A stretch of DNA of 64,000 nt from positions 930,001 to 994,000 of the forward strand of contig NC_020156.1 in assembly GCF_000332115.1 (NCBI RefSeq), read 5' to 3'. The notes beneath the pieces are model-generated. The model had not been told where the DNA came from, did no database searches, and worked only from the letters and a program-made list of their open reading frames with translations. Shown in pieces: positions 34,144 through 43,714 of the stretch. Both the position numbers and the translations under genes were made by a program. The stretch comes from Nonlabens dokdonensis DSW-6 (GTDB taxonomy: Bacteria; Bacteroidota; Bacteroidia; Flavobacteriales; Flavobacteriaceae). Position 1 is the first letter of the stretch. Each line of letters starts with the position of its first letter.

Positions 34144-37100
34144 CTAACTTACCTCTTGTGCAGCTGGCATAATGGCGTTTAAAATTTGATACACACGATC
34201 TACATTACGCACGTTTTCTACCGTGAGAAGCAAACGTAGACCTGAACGAGTTTGCTTTTCTTTCATGCGCAAAATCTTCGGATTATTTTGAACCGCTTTT
34301 AAAACCTTTCCAAAAGACTCGCTCTGGTAAAAACCACTTTGTTGATCTGAAACAAAATACCCTATAAACTTACCTTGCTTCATGACAATTTTCTCCAAAC
34401 CTAATCGAGTCGCAATCCATTTAATTTTTACACTGGTAAGTAATTGCTCTGCCTCTTCTGGCAACTCGCCAAAGCGATCTATTAACTCATTTCTATAGAC
34501 TTCAAGTCCTTTCTCATCTTCTACTTCATTGAGTTTGGCATAAAGAGCCAGTCGCTCTGTAATGGAATTGATATAATCGTCTGGAAATAACAATTCAAAA
34601 TCAGAATCTATGGTTACCTCTGTAACATGTTTCTTTTCTTTTTCATTAGTTTCATACAGGTCTGCAAATTCGTTTTCTTTAAGCTCCGTAATTGCTTCAC
34701 TTAAGATCTTTTGATAGGTATCAAAACCTATTTCGTTTATAAAACCACTTTGTTCTCCTCCTAAAATATCTCCAGAACCGCGTATCTCCAGATCCTTCAT
34801 AGCAATATTAAAACCACTACCTAATTCTGAGAACATTTCTAAAGCTTGAATACGCTTGCGAGCATCTTCAGTCATCACTTCATAAGGTGGCGTGATGAAA
34901 TAGCAAAATGCTTTTTTGTTACTACGTCCTACTCTACCACGCATCTGGTGTAAATCTGATAAGCCGAAGTTGTTTGCATTATTGATAAAAATAGTATTTG
35001 CATTAGGTACATCGAGACCACTTTCAATTATAGTCGTTGATACTAAAACATCAAACTCTCCATTGATAAAAGCAAGCATTAAATCCTCCAACTTTTTACC
35101 GTCTAACTGCCCATGACCGATACCTATTTTTGCATCTGGAACAGATCGTTGTATCATCCCAGCAACTTCTTTAATATTTTCAATACGATTGTGGACAAAG
35201 AATACTTGACCACCGCGAGAGATTTCATAACTGACTGCATCACGTATGGTTTCTTCACTAAAACGCACTACCTTAGTCTCTACCGGATGCCTATTAGGTG
35301 GCGGCGTTTTTATCACACTTAAATCTCGTGCTGCCATGAGAGAAAACTGCAAGGTTCGAGGTATAGGAGTTGCCGTAAGTGTAAGTGTATCTATATTTTC
35401 CTTAAGTGTTTTGAGTTTGTCCTTTACTGCTACGCCAAATTTTTGTTCTTCATCAATAATAAGTAATCCGAGATCTTTAAATACGATGGATTTACTAACG
35501 AGTTGATGTGTCCCTATCACAATATCAATAGAACCATCTTCTAGTCCTGCAAGAACCCCTTTTCGTTCTTTTGCAGTTCTAAATCGGTTTAAGTAATCCA
35601 CTTTCACGGGAAGGTCTGCAAGGCGTTCTCTAAAAGTCTTAGCGTGTTGAAAGGCTAGAATGGTCGTAGGAACTAGAACCGCGACTTGCTTACCATTCAC
35701 AGCTGCTTTAAAAGCGGCACGTATGGCTACCTCAGTTTTTCCAAATCCTACGTCACCACAAACCAATCGATCCATAGGACGATCGCTTTCCATATCCTTT
35801 TTTACATCTTCAGTCGCAGTGCTTTGATCTGGAGTGTCTTCATAGATAAAACTGGCCTCTAACTCATTTTGTAAATACCCATCTGGAGCGTACTGAAAAC
35901 CTTTTTGTGCACGACGTTTTGCATATAATTTTATTAAGTCAAAGGCGATTTGCTTGACTTTAGTCTTTGTTTTTGCCTTGAGCTTTTTCCATGCTGGACT
36001 ACCTAATTTATAAACCTTAGGCGCTTTACCATCTTTACTGCTGTAACGAGTAATCTTATGCAACGAGTGAATAGAAACATAAAGAATATCACGCTCACCG
36101 TAAATCAATTTAATTGCTTCTTGCTTTTTACCGTTGACATCAATTTTTTGAAGCCCACCGAATTTCCCTATTCCATGATCGATATGTGTAACATAATCGC
36201 CTATTTCTAGGGTATTCAGTTCCTTTAAGGTAATGGCCTGCTTTTTGGCATAACCATTCTTTAATTTGAACTTATGGTAACGGTCAAAAATTTGATGATC
36301 GGTATAACAAACTACTTTTAAATCATGACTTATGAAGCCTCGATATAAAGGCATGACAACCGTATCGTATTGCACGTTTGCCTTCATATCATCAAAGATA
36401 TCGTGAAAACGTTTTGCTTGCTGGTCACTACTACAAAAGAGCAAGTTTTTATAACCCCTTTCTTCGTTTTCCTTTAAATTCTCAATCAGTAAATCAAACT
36501 GTTTGTTAAAAGATGGCTGCGGTGCTGTTTTATAAACAATCATTCCGCTGGCCGTTGTGAATTCTAAGTGGTTGTATTCTTTGAGTTGTGATTTGATCAA
36601 GGCACTATCACTAAATATCTCCTGTGGCGTTAACTGGCGTATTTCTCCTTGCAGCTGGTTGTATGCTTGTTCCGCTTTCGCGAAAAGCGAATCCACACGA
36701 CCATATAATAAATCTACATTCATCGAGAAGATCACTGTCTTGCTTGATAGGTATTTTAAAAAGCTCTCTCGTACCTCATCAGACTGTTTGTTTTCTACAT
36801 TTGGAATGATGGAAATTTTCTTCGTCTGTTCTTTTGAAAGTTGAGTTTCTACATCAAAAACACGTATGGAATCAATCTCATTTCCAAAAAATTCAATGCG
36901 ATATGGTTCATCATTTGAAAAGGAAAATACGTCTAAAATTCCACCTCGCAACGAAAATTCCCCTGGCTCAGTTACAAAATCAACACGTTTAAATTTGTAC
37001 TCAAACAGCACCTCATTTGCAAACTCGATTGATATTTGATCGCCTACCCTTATTTTAAGAGTGTTTTTTTCTAATTCTTTACGCGTTACTACTTTTTCAA

Positions 37101-37485
37101 AAAGAGCGTCTGGATAGGTAACAATAACCGCAGGTTTCTTGCGTGAGTTGATGCGGTTCAAAACCTCAGCACGCAGCAATACGTTTGCATTATCAGTCTC
37201 TTCAATTTGATAAGGACGTCGGTAACTGCCTGGATAGAAGAGGACTTTCTCCTCGCCTATCATTTTTTCTAAGTCGTTGAGATAAAAAGCGGCCTCTTCC
37301 TTATCATTACAAATAAGCATGAAAGGCTTATCAGCATCTTTAAAAACAGCTGTTAAAACTATGGAAATAGAACTTCCGTTAAGTCCTTGAACTGTAGTCG
37401 ATCCTTGAGATGGGGACACAGCTTCTCGCAAGCTTTGCGTTTGTGTAGCTTGTGAAAATTTATTCAGAATAGTAGTAAAACTCAT
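34144..37485 (-). CDS. mfd: Transcription-repair coupling factor
   Basis: A 1,113-residue Mfd: N-terminal UvrB-like module, RNA-polymerase interaction domain (IGDYVTHIDHGIGKFGGLQKI), RecG-like translocase with Walker A CGDVGFGKTEVA, DEEQKFG box, TATPIPRTL and MRGRVGRS, and a C-terminal regulatory domain. It removes RNA polymerase stalled at lesions and recruits UvrA. The promoter element at 37496-37503 is only about 10 bp before the ATG, so the mRNA is nearly leaderless. A decayed palindrome (36673-36689, one extra A) encodes LFAKA within DSLFAKAEQAY in the N-terminal region. uvrC is also in this window. Confidence 0.96.
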   Translation of the reverse strand: MSFTTILNKFSQATQTQSLREAVSPSQGSTTVQGLNGSSISIVLTAVFKDADKPFMLICNDKEEAAFYLNDLEKMIGEEKVLFYPGSYRRPYQIEETDNANVLLRAEVLNRINSRKKPAVIVTYPDALFEKVVTRKELEKNTLKIRVGDQISIEFANEVLFEYKFKRVDFVTEPGEFSLRGGILDVFSFSNDEPYRIEFFGNEIDSIRVFDVETQLSKEQTKKISIIPNVENKQSDEVRESFLKYLSSKTVIFSMNVDLLYGRVDSLFAKAEQAYNQLQGEIRQLTPQEIFSDSALIKSQLKEYNHLEFTTASGMIVYKTAPQPSFNKQFDLLIENLKENEERGYKNLLFCSSDQQAKRFHDIFDDMKANVQYDTVVMPLYRGFISHDLKVVCYTDHQIFDRYHKFKLKNGYAKKQAITLKELNTLEIGDYVTHIDHGIGKFGGLQKIDVNGKKQEAIKLIYGERDILYVSIHSLHKITRYSSKDGKAPKVYKLGSPAWKKLKAKTKTKVKQIAFDLIKLYAKRRAQKGFQYAPDGYLQNELEASFIYEDTPDQSTATEDVKKDMESDRPMDRLVCGDVGFGKTEVAIRAAFKAAVNGKQVAVLVPTTILAFQHAKTFRERLADLPVKVDYLNRFRTAKERKGVLAGLEDGSIDIVIGTHQLVSKSIVFKDLGLLIIDEEQKFGVAVKDKLKTLKENIDTLTLTATPIPRTLQFSLMAARDLSVIKTPPPNRHPVETKVVRFSEETIRDAVSYEISRGGQVFFVHNRIENIKEVAGMIQRSVPDAKIGIGHGQLDGKKLEDLMLAFINGEFDVLVSTTIIESGLDVPNANTIFINNANNFGLSDLHQMRGRVGRSNKKAFCYFITPPYEVMTEDARKRIQALEMFSELGSGFNIAMKDLEIRGSGDILGGEQSGFINEIGFDTYQKILSEAITELKENEFADLYETNEKEKKHVTEVTIDSDFELLFPDDYINSITERLALYAKLNEVEDEKGLEVYRNELIDRFGELPEEAEQLLTSVKIKWIATRLGLEKIVMKQGKFIGYFVSDQQSGFYQSESFGKVLKAVQNNPKILRMKEKQTRSGLRLLLTVENVRNVDRVYQILNAIMPAAQEVS
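36673..36689. repeat. Palindrome copy with one-base insertion, in mfd
   Basis: CGCTTTCGCGAAAAGCG is the 16-bp element with one additional A in the right arm. It is in frame and read as LFAKA on the minus strand. Confidence 0.75.
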
Positions 37486-37495
37486 AATATCTTCA

Positions 37496-37503
37496 CAAAG
37501 ATA
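37496..37503 (-). promoter_or_regulatory. -7 element (TATCTTTG) of mfd
   Basis: TATCTTTG on the minus strand, 10 bp before the mfd start codon. Confidence 0.55.
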
Positions 37504-37580
37504 CGTCCTGAAGAAGGCATACCAAGAATATTGAGAATTCTTTAATAGTAGTGAAAAATTATAGCGAGTACCTTTAGGTC

Positions 37581-38918
37581 ATGAAGAAATTTGATGTTTT
37601 TATTTTTGGTACTGGAACGGCTGGCAAATTAGTGGCAAATACTTGTAAAGACGCTGGTAAGAGCGTTGCGATAATCGATAACAGAGAATATGGCGGTACT
37701 TGCTCACAACGTGGTTGCGATCCTAAAAAGCTAATTTTATCTTCTGTTGAAGCATTTGATCATGCTCAAAACATGAAAAATGATGGTATTTCTGGAAGTG
37801 TAGAACTGGATTGGAGAGCTGCTCTTAATTATGCTGGAAGATACACAAGTGATATACCAGATAACACTGAAAATAACCTAAAAAGTAACGGCATTACTTG
37901 CCTTCATGGCGAGGCAACCTTTCTTGATTCCAACACGGTACTCTTAGAAGGTGAAAAATATCAAGCGAGTCATTTTGTGATTGCAACTGGAATGCAAACA
38001 TTATCACTGGGAATTCCTGGAGAAGAATTCATGCTTACTTCAGACGATTTCTTTACTCTTAAAGATGTACCAGAGAAAGTAGTTTTTGTAGGTGCTGGTT
38101 ATATAGGGATGGAATTCGGTCAAATGCTTGCAAGAGCTGGTTCAAAAGTAACATTGATAGAAAAAGGAGATCAAGTTTTAGGACCATTTGAAGAATTTAC
38201 TGCAAACTTTATAGAAAAAGCATCAAAAGAATTAGGGATTCAAATCATTAAAAACGCTCAAGCATCTAGTGTAGAAGAAAAAGAAGGCAGATTTATAGTT
38301 AATTATTCTAAAGAAGATGGAATGCACCAAATTACTACAGATTGCGTTTTTAATACCGCAGGACGAGTGCCATCTATTGAAGCATTAAACTTAGAGAAAG
38401 CAAGTGTTCTTACCGACAAAAGAGGTGTAGTCGTAAATGAATATTTACAGAGCACGACACAACCTCATATTTATGCTTGCGGTGATGTATCCAGCAAGAA
38501 TTTACCGCTTACACCTTTAAGCGGTATAGAAGCTAGCATCGTTGCAAAAAATATATTGGGCGAGAAAACCAAGCTAGACATACCAGCAATACCAAGTACA
38601 GCTTTTACCATACCTCAATGTTCAGGTATAGGATTAACAGAGGCTCAAGCAAAAGAACTTCATAAAGAGTTTGAAATAATTGAAAAAGACGCCAGTGAAT
38701 GGTTTAATAATCAAAGAATTAACGCCTCTTTTTATGCTTATAAAATCATTACTGATAAGAAAACTGGTTTAATTCTAGGAGCTCATATTGCTGGTCCAGA
38801 AGCAAGCGAACAAATTAATATGTTTGCCATCGCCATGAAAGCAGGAATGACTTTTAAAGAGTTGAGAAAAACTATATTTAATTATCCTAGTTGGGGTAAT
38901 GATTTAAGGAGTATGTAA
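37581..38918 (+). CDS. FAD-dependent pyridine nucleotide-disulfide oxidoreductase (class I)
   Basis: A 445-residue flavoprotein with FAD-binding GTGTAGKL (10-17), redox pair GGTCSQRGCDPKK (Cys 41 and 46), NAD(P)-binding VFVGAGYIGMEFGQ, the second FAD motif IYACGDV and a C-terminal dimer domain. The redox pair is of the CxxxxC type used by glutathione reductase, mercuric reductase and dihydrolipoyl dehydrogenase. The C-terminal His-Glu pair of those enzymes is not evident (the end reads FNYPSWGNDLRSM), so the physiological substrate is uncertain; a glutathione-reductase-like or soluble quinone reductase role is possible. Monocistronic. Confidence 0.85.
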   Translation: MKKFDVFIFGTGTAGKLVANTCKDAGKSVAIIDNREYGGTCSQRGCDPKKLILSSVEAFDHAQNMKNDGISGSVELDWRAALNYAGRYTSDIPDNTENNLKSNGITCLHGEATFLDSNTVLLEGEKYQASHFVIATGMQTLSLGIPGEEFMLTSDDFFTLKDVPEKVVFVGAGYIGMEFGQMLARAGSKVTLIEKGDQVLGPFEEFTANFIEKASKELGIQIIKNAQASSVEEKEGRFIVNYSKEDGMHQITTDCVFNTAGRVPSIEALNLEKASVLTDKRGVVVNEYLQSTTQPHIYACGDVSSKNLPLTPLSGIEASIVAKNILGEKTKLDIPAIPSTAFTIPQCSGIGLTEAQAKELHKEFEIIEKDASEWFNNQRINASFYAYKIITDKKTGLILGAHIAGPEASEQINMFAIAMKAGMTFKELRKTIFNYPSWGNDLRSM

Positions 38919-38936
38919 TGAAAGCAAGCTACTTAA

Positions 38937-39782
38937 TCATTTTGATTCACGCCATTCCATGAACTTTTTACCAGGATTAGTTTTTACGTTTCTATATCCA
39001 TGAATACCAGTTTGAATAAATAGTGCGATTGCTAGACCTAACGCCGTATAGCTTATTAATGAACTTGAGGAAACATCTATCATATCTACAGAAGATTGAA
39101 ATCGAACATAAATAGCAACCAGAGCCCATACTCCAACTAACGCAAATTCTCGCATATTACGCATCCATATCATTAAAGAATTGATAATAAAGGCTACTGT
39201 AATCATAACTATAGTAATAGTAACTTGTGTCTCTACAGCTATCTCATAAGTCCCATTAAGCCATGCGGCTACATTTGCGATAGTAGCAACACTTATCCAT
39301 CCAGAGTACAAACATAATGGCCACCATACAAAAGCAATTATAGGAAACGGTGCATCCCAAATTTCCATATCCAACTGTCTAACACATATCAACAGGCAAA
39401 ATAAAATCCCGAACATCATGACTACCGATGCCGCAATATTCTCATCCAGCCATAAAGCAACCCATAAACCACAAAAAATATTTGCAGCGAGAAACCATGG
39501 ACTAGTAGTAAGTAAAAAATCAGATCTATAATCCTTTTTTGCCTCTTGATGCTTTTTAGAAAACGCTACATAAACGCCGTAAATTCCAAAAACAGTTAAC
39601 ATTAAAAAGATAATTCCCCAGATTGAAAATGCATAAGAGGCTGGCGTGAATAAATTATCATATTCTGCACTTAGTTCACCTACACTTTTACCATTATAAT
39701 TTCCAGTGTTGGCATACCCATTCCAAGCGATAAGAATAATAACACTTACTAAATTTAATATGGAGGTAGTTTTTTTAGACAT
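38937..39782 (-). CDS. TspO/MBR-related tryptophan-rich membrane protein
   Basis: A 281-residue protein with about eight membrane segments. It begins with a long N-terminal part (SVIILIAWNGYANTGNYNGKSV) then FTPASYAFSIWGIIFLML, and has WAPLCLYSGWISVATIANVAAWL. The FTPAxYAFSIWG and GWISVATIAN patterns recall TspO/MBR-type proteins that bind tetrapyrroles, but the length is almost twice that of TspO. Function unknown. The promoter TATATTTG ends only 4 bp before the ATG, so the transcript should be leaderless; an identical 15-bp arrangement precedes the HAD hydrolase at 55635. Confidence 0.75.
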   Translation of the reverse strand: MSKKTTSILNLVSVIILIAWNGYANTGNYNGKSVGELSAEYDNLFTPASYAFSIWGIIFLMLTVFGIYGVYVAFSKKHQEAKKDYRSDFLLTTSPWFLAANIFCGLWVALWLDENIAASVVMMFGILFCLLICVRQLDMEIWDAPFPIIAFVWWPLCLYSGWISVATIANVAAWLNGTYEIAVETQVTITIVMITVAFIINSLMIWMRNMREFALVGVWALVAIYVRFQSSVDMIDVSSSSLISYTALGLAIALFIQTGIHGYRNVKTNPGKKFMEWRESK

Positions 39783-39786
39783 AGAT

Positions 39787-39794
39787 CAAATATA
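39787..39794 (-). promoter_or_regulatory. -7 element (TATATTTG) giving a leaderless mRNA
   Basis: TATATTTG-ATCT-ATG on the minus strand: the element ends 4 nt before the start codon at 39782. Confidence 0.6.
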
Positions 39795-39873
39795 AATGTA
39801 TCACTTTTAAATCTACATAATTAGATTTCATTTAACGACAATTTTTGTATCATTAAGAATGAAGTATCTGAGC

Positions 39874-40509
39874 TTATTTCAGCTCCACGACCTCATCATC
39901 TGCAATGACAAAGATCCTATTTCCCTTTTTAGGTTGTAGGGAATAAGTACCAGTAAAATCACCAAATGCTGGCAGAATCATTCCATATTCTGTACAAAAG
40001 AAACAAGAAAGCTTAACTTTTTGTCTACCTGCACCTTTCAACTTTACTGATGGATGAACGTGCCCAGCAATATTAAATTTTCCATCTACCTCTTCTGGGT
40101 GATGCGTTAAAAATAAATTCCCCATTTGCAGTGCGTCATAGGTTTTCATTCCTAATCGTTCAAAGGAATCTCTAGAAATCACATCATGATTTCCCATAAC
40201 AAGTGCGATTTCTATTTCTTGAGACCGCAACCATTGTTCAAAAAAGTGCCACTCTGCATTTTTATAAGAATGAAATAAGTCGCCCAAAAACCATAATCGG
40301 GAAGGTTGAAACTCTTCAATTACCTGATTAAGCTTGTCAAATTCTTGATCATCAGCCTGTGATGGTACTGCCATTCCATGCCTCCTAAAATGAGCGCTTT
40401 TGCCCAGATGCACATCGGCCAGAAGCACCACATCTTGCTCCAACCAATAACACGCGCCACTGCTGTGCAATTGAAAGGTTTGATCTTGGAGTTTTATTTC
40501 TAAAGCCAA
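39874..40509 (-). CDS. pdeM: Ligase-associated metallophosphoesterase/DNA-repair endonuclease
   Basis: A 211-residue calcineurin-type metallophosphatase with the full metal site: LLADVHLGKSAHFRR, WFLGDLFHS, VMGNHD and AGHVHP. The HFRRHGMAVP and CFFCTEYGMILPAFGDFTG signatures belong to PdeM, which is usually encoded with an ATP-dependent DNA ligase and a Lhr-type helicase (LHR-core module). Neither partner is in this window, so the gene is detached from the usual cluster here. The substrate is probably damaged DNA or RNA 3' ends; inference from family. Confidence 0.88.
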   Translation of the reverse strand: MALEIKLQDQTFQLHSSGACYWLEQDVVLLADVHLGKSAHFRRHGMAVPSQADDQEFDKLNQVIEEFQPSRLWFLGDLFHSYKNAEWHFFEQWLRSQEIEIALVMGNHDVISRDSFERLGMKTYDALQMGNLFLTHHPEEVDGKFNIAGHVHPSVKLKGAGRQKVKLSCFFCTEYGMILPAFGDFTGTYSLQPKKGNRIFVIADDEVVELK

Positions 40510-40570
40510 CTTGCAGGATGTTTGTTTAATTAAATTAGGCTGTTTTGAGTGGAGAGGTTTGTTTTAATAC

Positions 40571-40586
40571 CGCTTTCGCGAAAGCG
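40571..40586. repeat. 16-bp palindrome (copy 9, intergenic)
   Basis: Perfect copy 6 bp after the stop codon of the TonB receptor gene (40593) and 61 bp before pdeM (upstream). Confidence 0.97.
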
Positions 40587-40592
40587 AGAACG

Positions 40593-42995
40593 TTAAAAAG
40601 CATATTGCAATGACAGTATTAAATTACGTCCAGCTGCTGCTATTCCAGAAGAATACGTCCTGTATCGCTGGTCCGTAATATTTTCTACAATTGCAACTGC
40701 GGTGAGTGTATCGTTGATTTTATAATTGGACCTAAAGTTGAAAGTGTACCATCGCGGTGAATAAGGATTGCCGTTCTCATCTTGAGCAAATAAATATGGT
40801 CTGGACTGCTGGCTAGGAGCTAAATCTTCAAAATCAAATTGCCCATTAAACACTAAAAACGCATCAAAATTCCATTTGTCATTTTTAAATACCGCATGTA
40901 AATCTCCAAAATTAGGCGATACGTGACGCACTGGAACGGTAGAGCCATCCATTTCTTCTTGTTCCCCATTGAGCCAGTTGTAGTGACCATAAATTCTAAA
41001 CTGGTCGTTAAACTCGTATTGCGCACCTATTTCAAGGCCATAAACGGTAGCAGTTTCGGCATTTTGAATGGCTTGCACCTGACTCAACTCACCTTGATAA
41101 ACAATCATGTCTTGACCATTAAGCTGAAAGTCTCGTGGGACAAGTGCATCTTTCAAATAAGTGTAATATCCCGCAACGTCTATGGTGAAACGGTCGCCGA
41201 TGCGTTTTTTCACGCCTAGCTCACTATTATAAGAGTACTCAGACTCGAGATTAGGATTAGGAACAATAACAGTTCCTGGATTAGGATCAAATAATTTCCC
41301 TTTATCGTCAATGTTAGGTGCTCTAAATGCGGTGCTGAAGTTTGCTCTAAGTTCCCAAGTCTCATCTGGCAAATAGGTAGCTCCTAAAGCTCCAGTTAAA
41401 GCTCCTGTACTCAAATTTGCATCTGTAAATGGAAAGTCATAAAACTGATCGTCAAATTGTGCATCAAGCCATATATGATTGTAACGCAATCCAGATTGAA
41501 TTACTAATTTTGGGTCTACTCGCCACTGGTAATTTGCATAGGCAGCTAGAGATCGCCATGAGGAATTGTCTGGATACCTGCTAGGAGCTGGCGCTCTTTG
41601 CTCGGTTTCTATATCAAACACGCTTCCTACAGAATTAACTCTATTATGAAAAAACTCTGCACCGTAAAATAGGACATTGTTCTCTCTGTTGCGTCTTTCA
41701 AAGTCTACTGAGGTAGTAAAAACATCTACTTGCTCTTTATTTTGAAAAAGCTCCGGTTCCCTAAATGATCTGTCATTACGACTTTCTTCAAATTGCTGAA
41801 AAGCTTGAGAGATAATCATTTTATCGTACCATTTACCATTACCGCGGTGTGTTGCTTTGGCCGTTCCCATGAGCCATGTTTGTGGTCCATAATACCATTC
41901 TGCATTACGAGGGTTTCCATCATCATCCAAGCGAGTTAAAATATCGTATCTATCAAAATCGCTTGTAGCAGTATAAATGATACCTAGATCAAAGTCCCAC
42001 TTTTGATTAGGTCGGTATTTGAACTTTTGAAGTAGGTTGATCTGGTCAAAACCAGTTGAAACTTGCCTTTCAGGATTCTGATTATTGATTACCTCATCTC
42101 GACCGTTAATTCTAGCAACATATTGATTGCGTAGATATTCCTCAGGCCCATGAGATCCCATAACTAAATCTCCAAATGAGTTGATCGTTATACTGGTTGC
42201 AGCGGCAAATTTAGATGTCCCGTAATTGAAATCGAGATGTGCTGTGTTCTCATCGTTTGCAGTTGCATACCTGATCAATGCATTACCTGTAAAGGCAAGA
42301 GAGTCTTGAGCTAATTGTGGTTTTTTAGTATAAAAATTCATCACTCCACCTATGGCATCGCTACCATAAACCACACTTCCTGGACCTAAAATTACTTCGG
42401 TCCTAGAGATGCTCAACGGATCTATAGAAATTACGTTTTGCAAATTCCCTCCTCTGAAAATGGCGTTATTCATACGTACGCCATCAACTGTAATTAATAG
42501 CCTATTAGTTGAAAAACCTCTTATTAAAGGACTTCCACCACCTTGTTGGGATTTTTGCACATATACCTGACCAGACTGTTGCAAAAGGTCTGCACTGGTT
42601 TGAGGATTATTTGTTGTAACATCCTTGGCGCTTTGTGATATTATCTTTTGCGGGATATCTTGCTTGCGTTGTTCAAATTTTGATGCCGAAATCACAATAG
42701 GGTTGATCTCTTCAGATCTTGGTTTCATTAAGATTTCTTGCCCTACTTTCTTGATCTCACTTTTATTAATTGCAAAAGTTTCAAATGCCATGCTTTGAAA
42801 ATAAATGCGATCACCTTTTGAAAACTTTTTTAAATCAGCAACTCCATCAAAATCAGTGATGGTACTTACACTTTTATCTTTATTATATACCGCAACAGAT
42901 GGCAAAGGCTCTTTTGTCACCTCATTCAACACGGTAACCGTTTGTGAGTTTGCAAAAAAACTTAAGAATACACAGAATAATAATACTAATTTCAC
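40593..42995 (-). CDS. TonB-dependent receptor (haem/siderophore-type)
   Basis: An 800-residue outer membrane receptor: signal peptide (MKLVLLFCVFLSFFANSQ), a carboxypeptidase-regulatory-like segment (TVLNEVTKEPLPSVAVYNKDK), a TonB-box region, plug domain (TSADLLQQSGQVYVQKSQQGGGSPLIRGF, GVRMNNAIFRGGN, GPGSVVYGSDAIGGVMNFYT) and a 22-stranded barrel ending in YAF. The NxxNNAIFRGG/QNVISIDPLS pattern is like haem or haemoglobin receptors. Its start overlaps the stop of recO by 4 bp (ATGA), so it is co-translated in the porZ-recO-receptor operon. Substrate not determined. Confidence 0.9.
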   Translation of the reverse strand: MKLVLLFCVFLSFFANSQTVTVLNEVTKEPLPSVAVYNKDKSVSTITDFDGVADLKKFSKGDRIYFQSMAFETFAINKSEIKKVGQEILMKPRSEEINPIVISASKFEQRKQDIPQKIISQSAKDVTTNNPQTSADLLQQSGQVYVQKSQQGGGSPLIRGFSTNRLLITVDGVRMNNAIFRGGNLQNVISIDPLSISRTEVILGPGSVVYGSDAIGGVMNFYTKKPQLAQDSLAFTGNALIRYATANDENTAHLDFNYGTSKFAAATSITINSFGDLVMGSHGPEEYLRNQYVARINGRDEVINNQNPERQVSTGFDQINLLQKFKYRPNQKWDFDLGIIYTATSDFDRYDILTRLDDDGNPRNAEWYYGPQTWLMGTAKATHRGNGKWYDKMIISQAFQQFEESRNDRSFREPELFQNKEQVDVFTTSVDFERRNRENNVLFYGAEFFHNRVNSVGSVFDIETEQRAPAPSRYPDNSSWRSLAAYANYQWRVDPKLVIQSGLRYNHIWLDAQFDDQFYDFPFTDANLSTGALTGALGATYLPDETWELRANFSTAFRAPNIDDKGKLFDPNPGTVIVPNPNLESEYSYNSELGVKKRIGDRFTIDVAGYYTYLKDALVPRDFQLNGQDMIVYQGELSQVQAIQNAETATVYGLEIGAQYEFNDQFRIYGHYNWLNGEQEEMDGSTVPVRHVSPNFGDLHAVFKNDKWNFDAFLVFNGQFDFEDLAPSQQSRPYLFAQDENGNPYSPRWYTFNFRSNYKINDTLTAVAIVENITDQRYRTYSSGIAAAGRNLILSLQYAF

Positions 42996-43714
42996 TTGTC
43001 GAAAAGTTGCTTTAATATGGATAACGAATGAGGTTTTTTAAAGATTTGCAAATGTATCTGAAAATAGTCAATGACCAAATTTAATAGGGCATTACGCTCT
43101 TCTCGATGCATCTTTATTTGATTTATTTGATCAAAATCTGTGCCTAGGAACTGTTTTAGCAAATTGCTTTCAGTTATCGACAAATGATGTGGCTGCAAAC
43201 CGTTGTCATCAAAATTTCCATTGAGTAAATTGAAATAAGGTTTTTCCATGGTCGATGTATCAGGTTGAAAACCTAAAAACATGGACATATCAATCAACAT
43301 CTTAATAGAAAAATTAGCTACTTCTTCGGCTTGATCCAGATACTGAAAAACTGAAGATAAATATTCAAACAACTCTTCGTCTGGTTGCTGTTCGGTAAGT
43401 ATTTGAGATAATACTTCAGAAAAAAACATTGTGATACTGCTCTTCACAATACTGGTGTGTATATAAACGTAAGGATGAATTACTTGTGCTTCTTTTATAT
43501 ATTCAAGTGATCCTTTTCCTTTATAATTGGTTTCTATTACCAATTGCGTGAGTGGTTGAAAAAACGAAATACGTAGTTTACCTTTTCGAGTTTTACGAAT
43601 TCCTTTTAGAATAAAGGATTGGGTTCCTAATTCTTTAGTATATAATCTTGCGATGAGATCTGCCTCACTATACTTTAAAGTGGACAGTACTATTGCTGGC
43701 GTCTTTACAAGCAT
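42992..43714 (-). CDS. recO: DNA repair protein RecO
   Basis: A 240-residue RecO: N-terminal OB-fold (MLVKTPAIVLSTLKYSEADLIARLYTKELG, FILKGIRKTRKGKLRISFFQPLTQL) and a helical C-terminal domain. The Zn-binding Cys residues of some RecO proteins are absent, as is usual in flavobacteria. It loads RecA on SSB-coated DNA with RecR. It begins one base after the porZ stop and its end overlaps the receptor gene, so all three are in one operon. Confidence 0.92.
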   Translation of the reverse strand: MLVKTPAIVLSTLKYSEADLIARLYTKELGTQSFILKGIRKTRKGKLRISFFQPLTQLVIETNYKGKGSLEYIKEAQVIHPYVYIHTSIVKSSITMFFSEVLSQILTEQQPDEELFEYLSSVFQYLDQAEEVANFSIKMLIDMSMFLGFQPDTSTMEKPYFNLLNGNFDDNGLQPHHLSITESNLLKQFLGTDFDQINQIKMHREERNALLNLVIDYFQIHLQIFKKPHSLSILKQLFDK

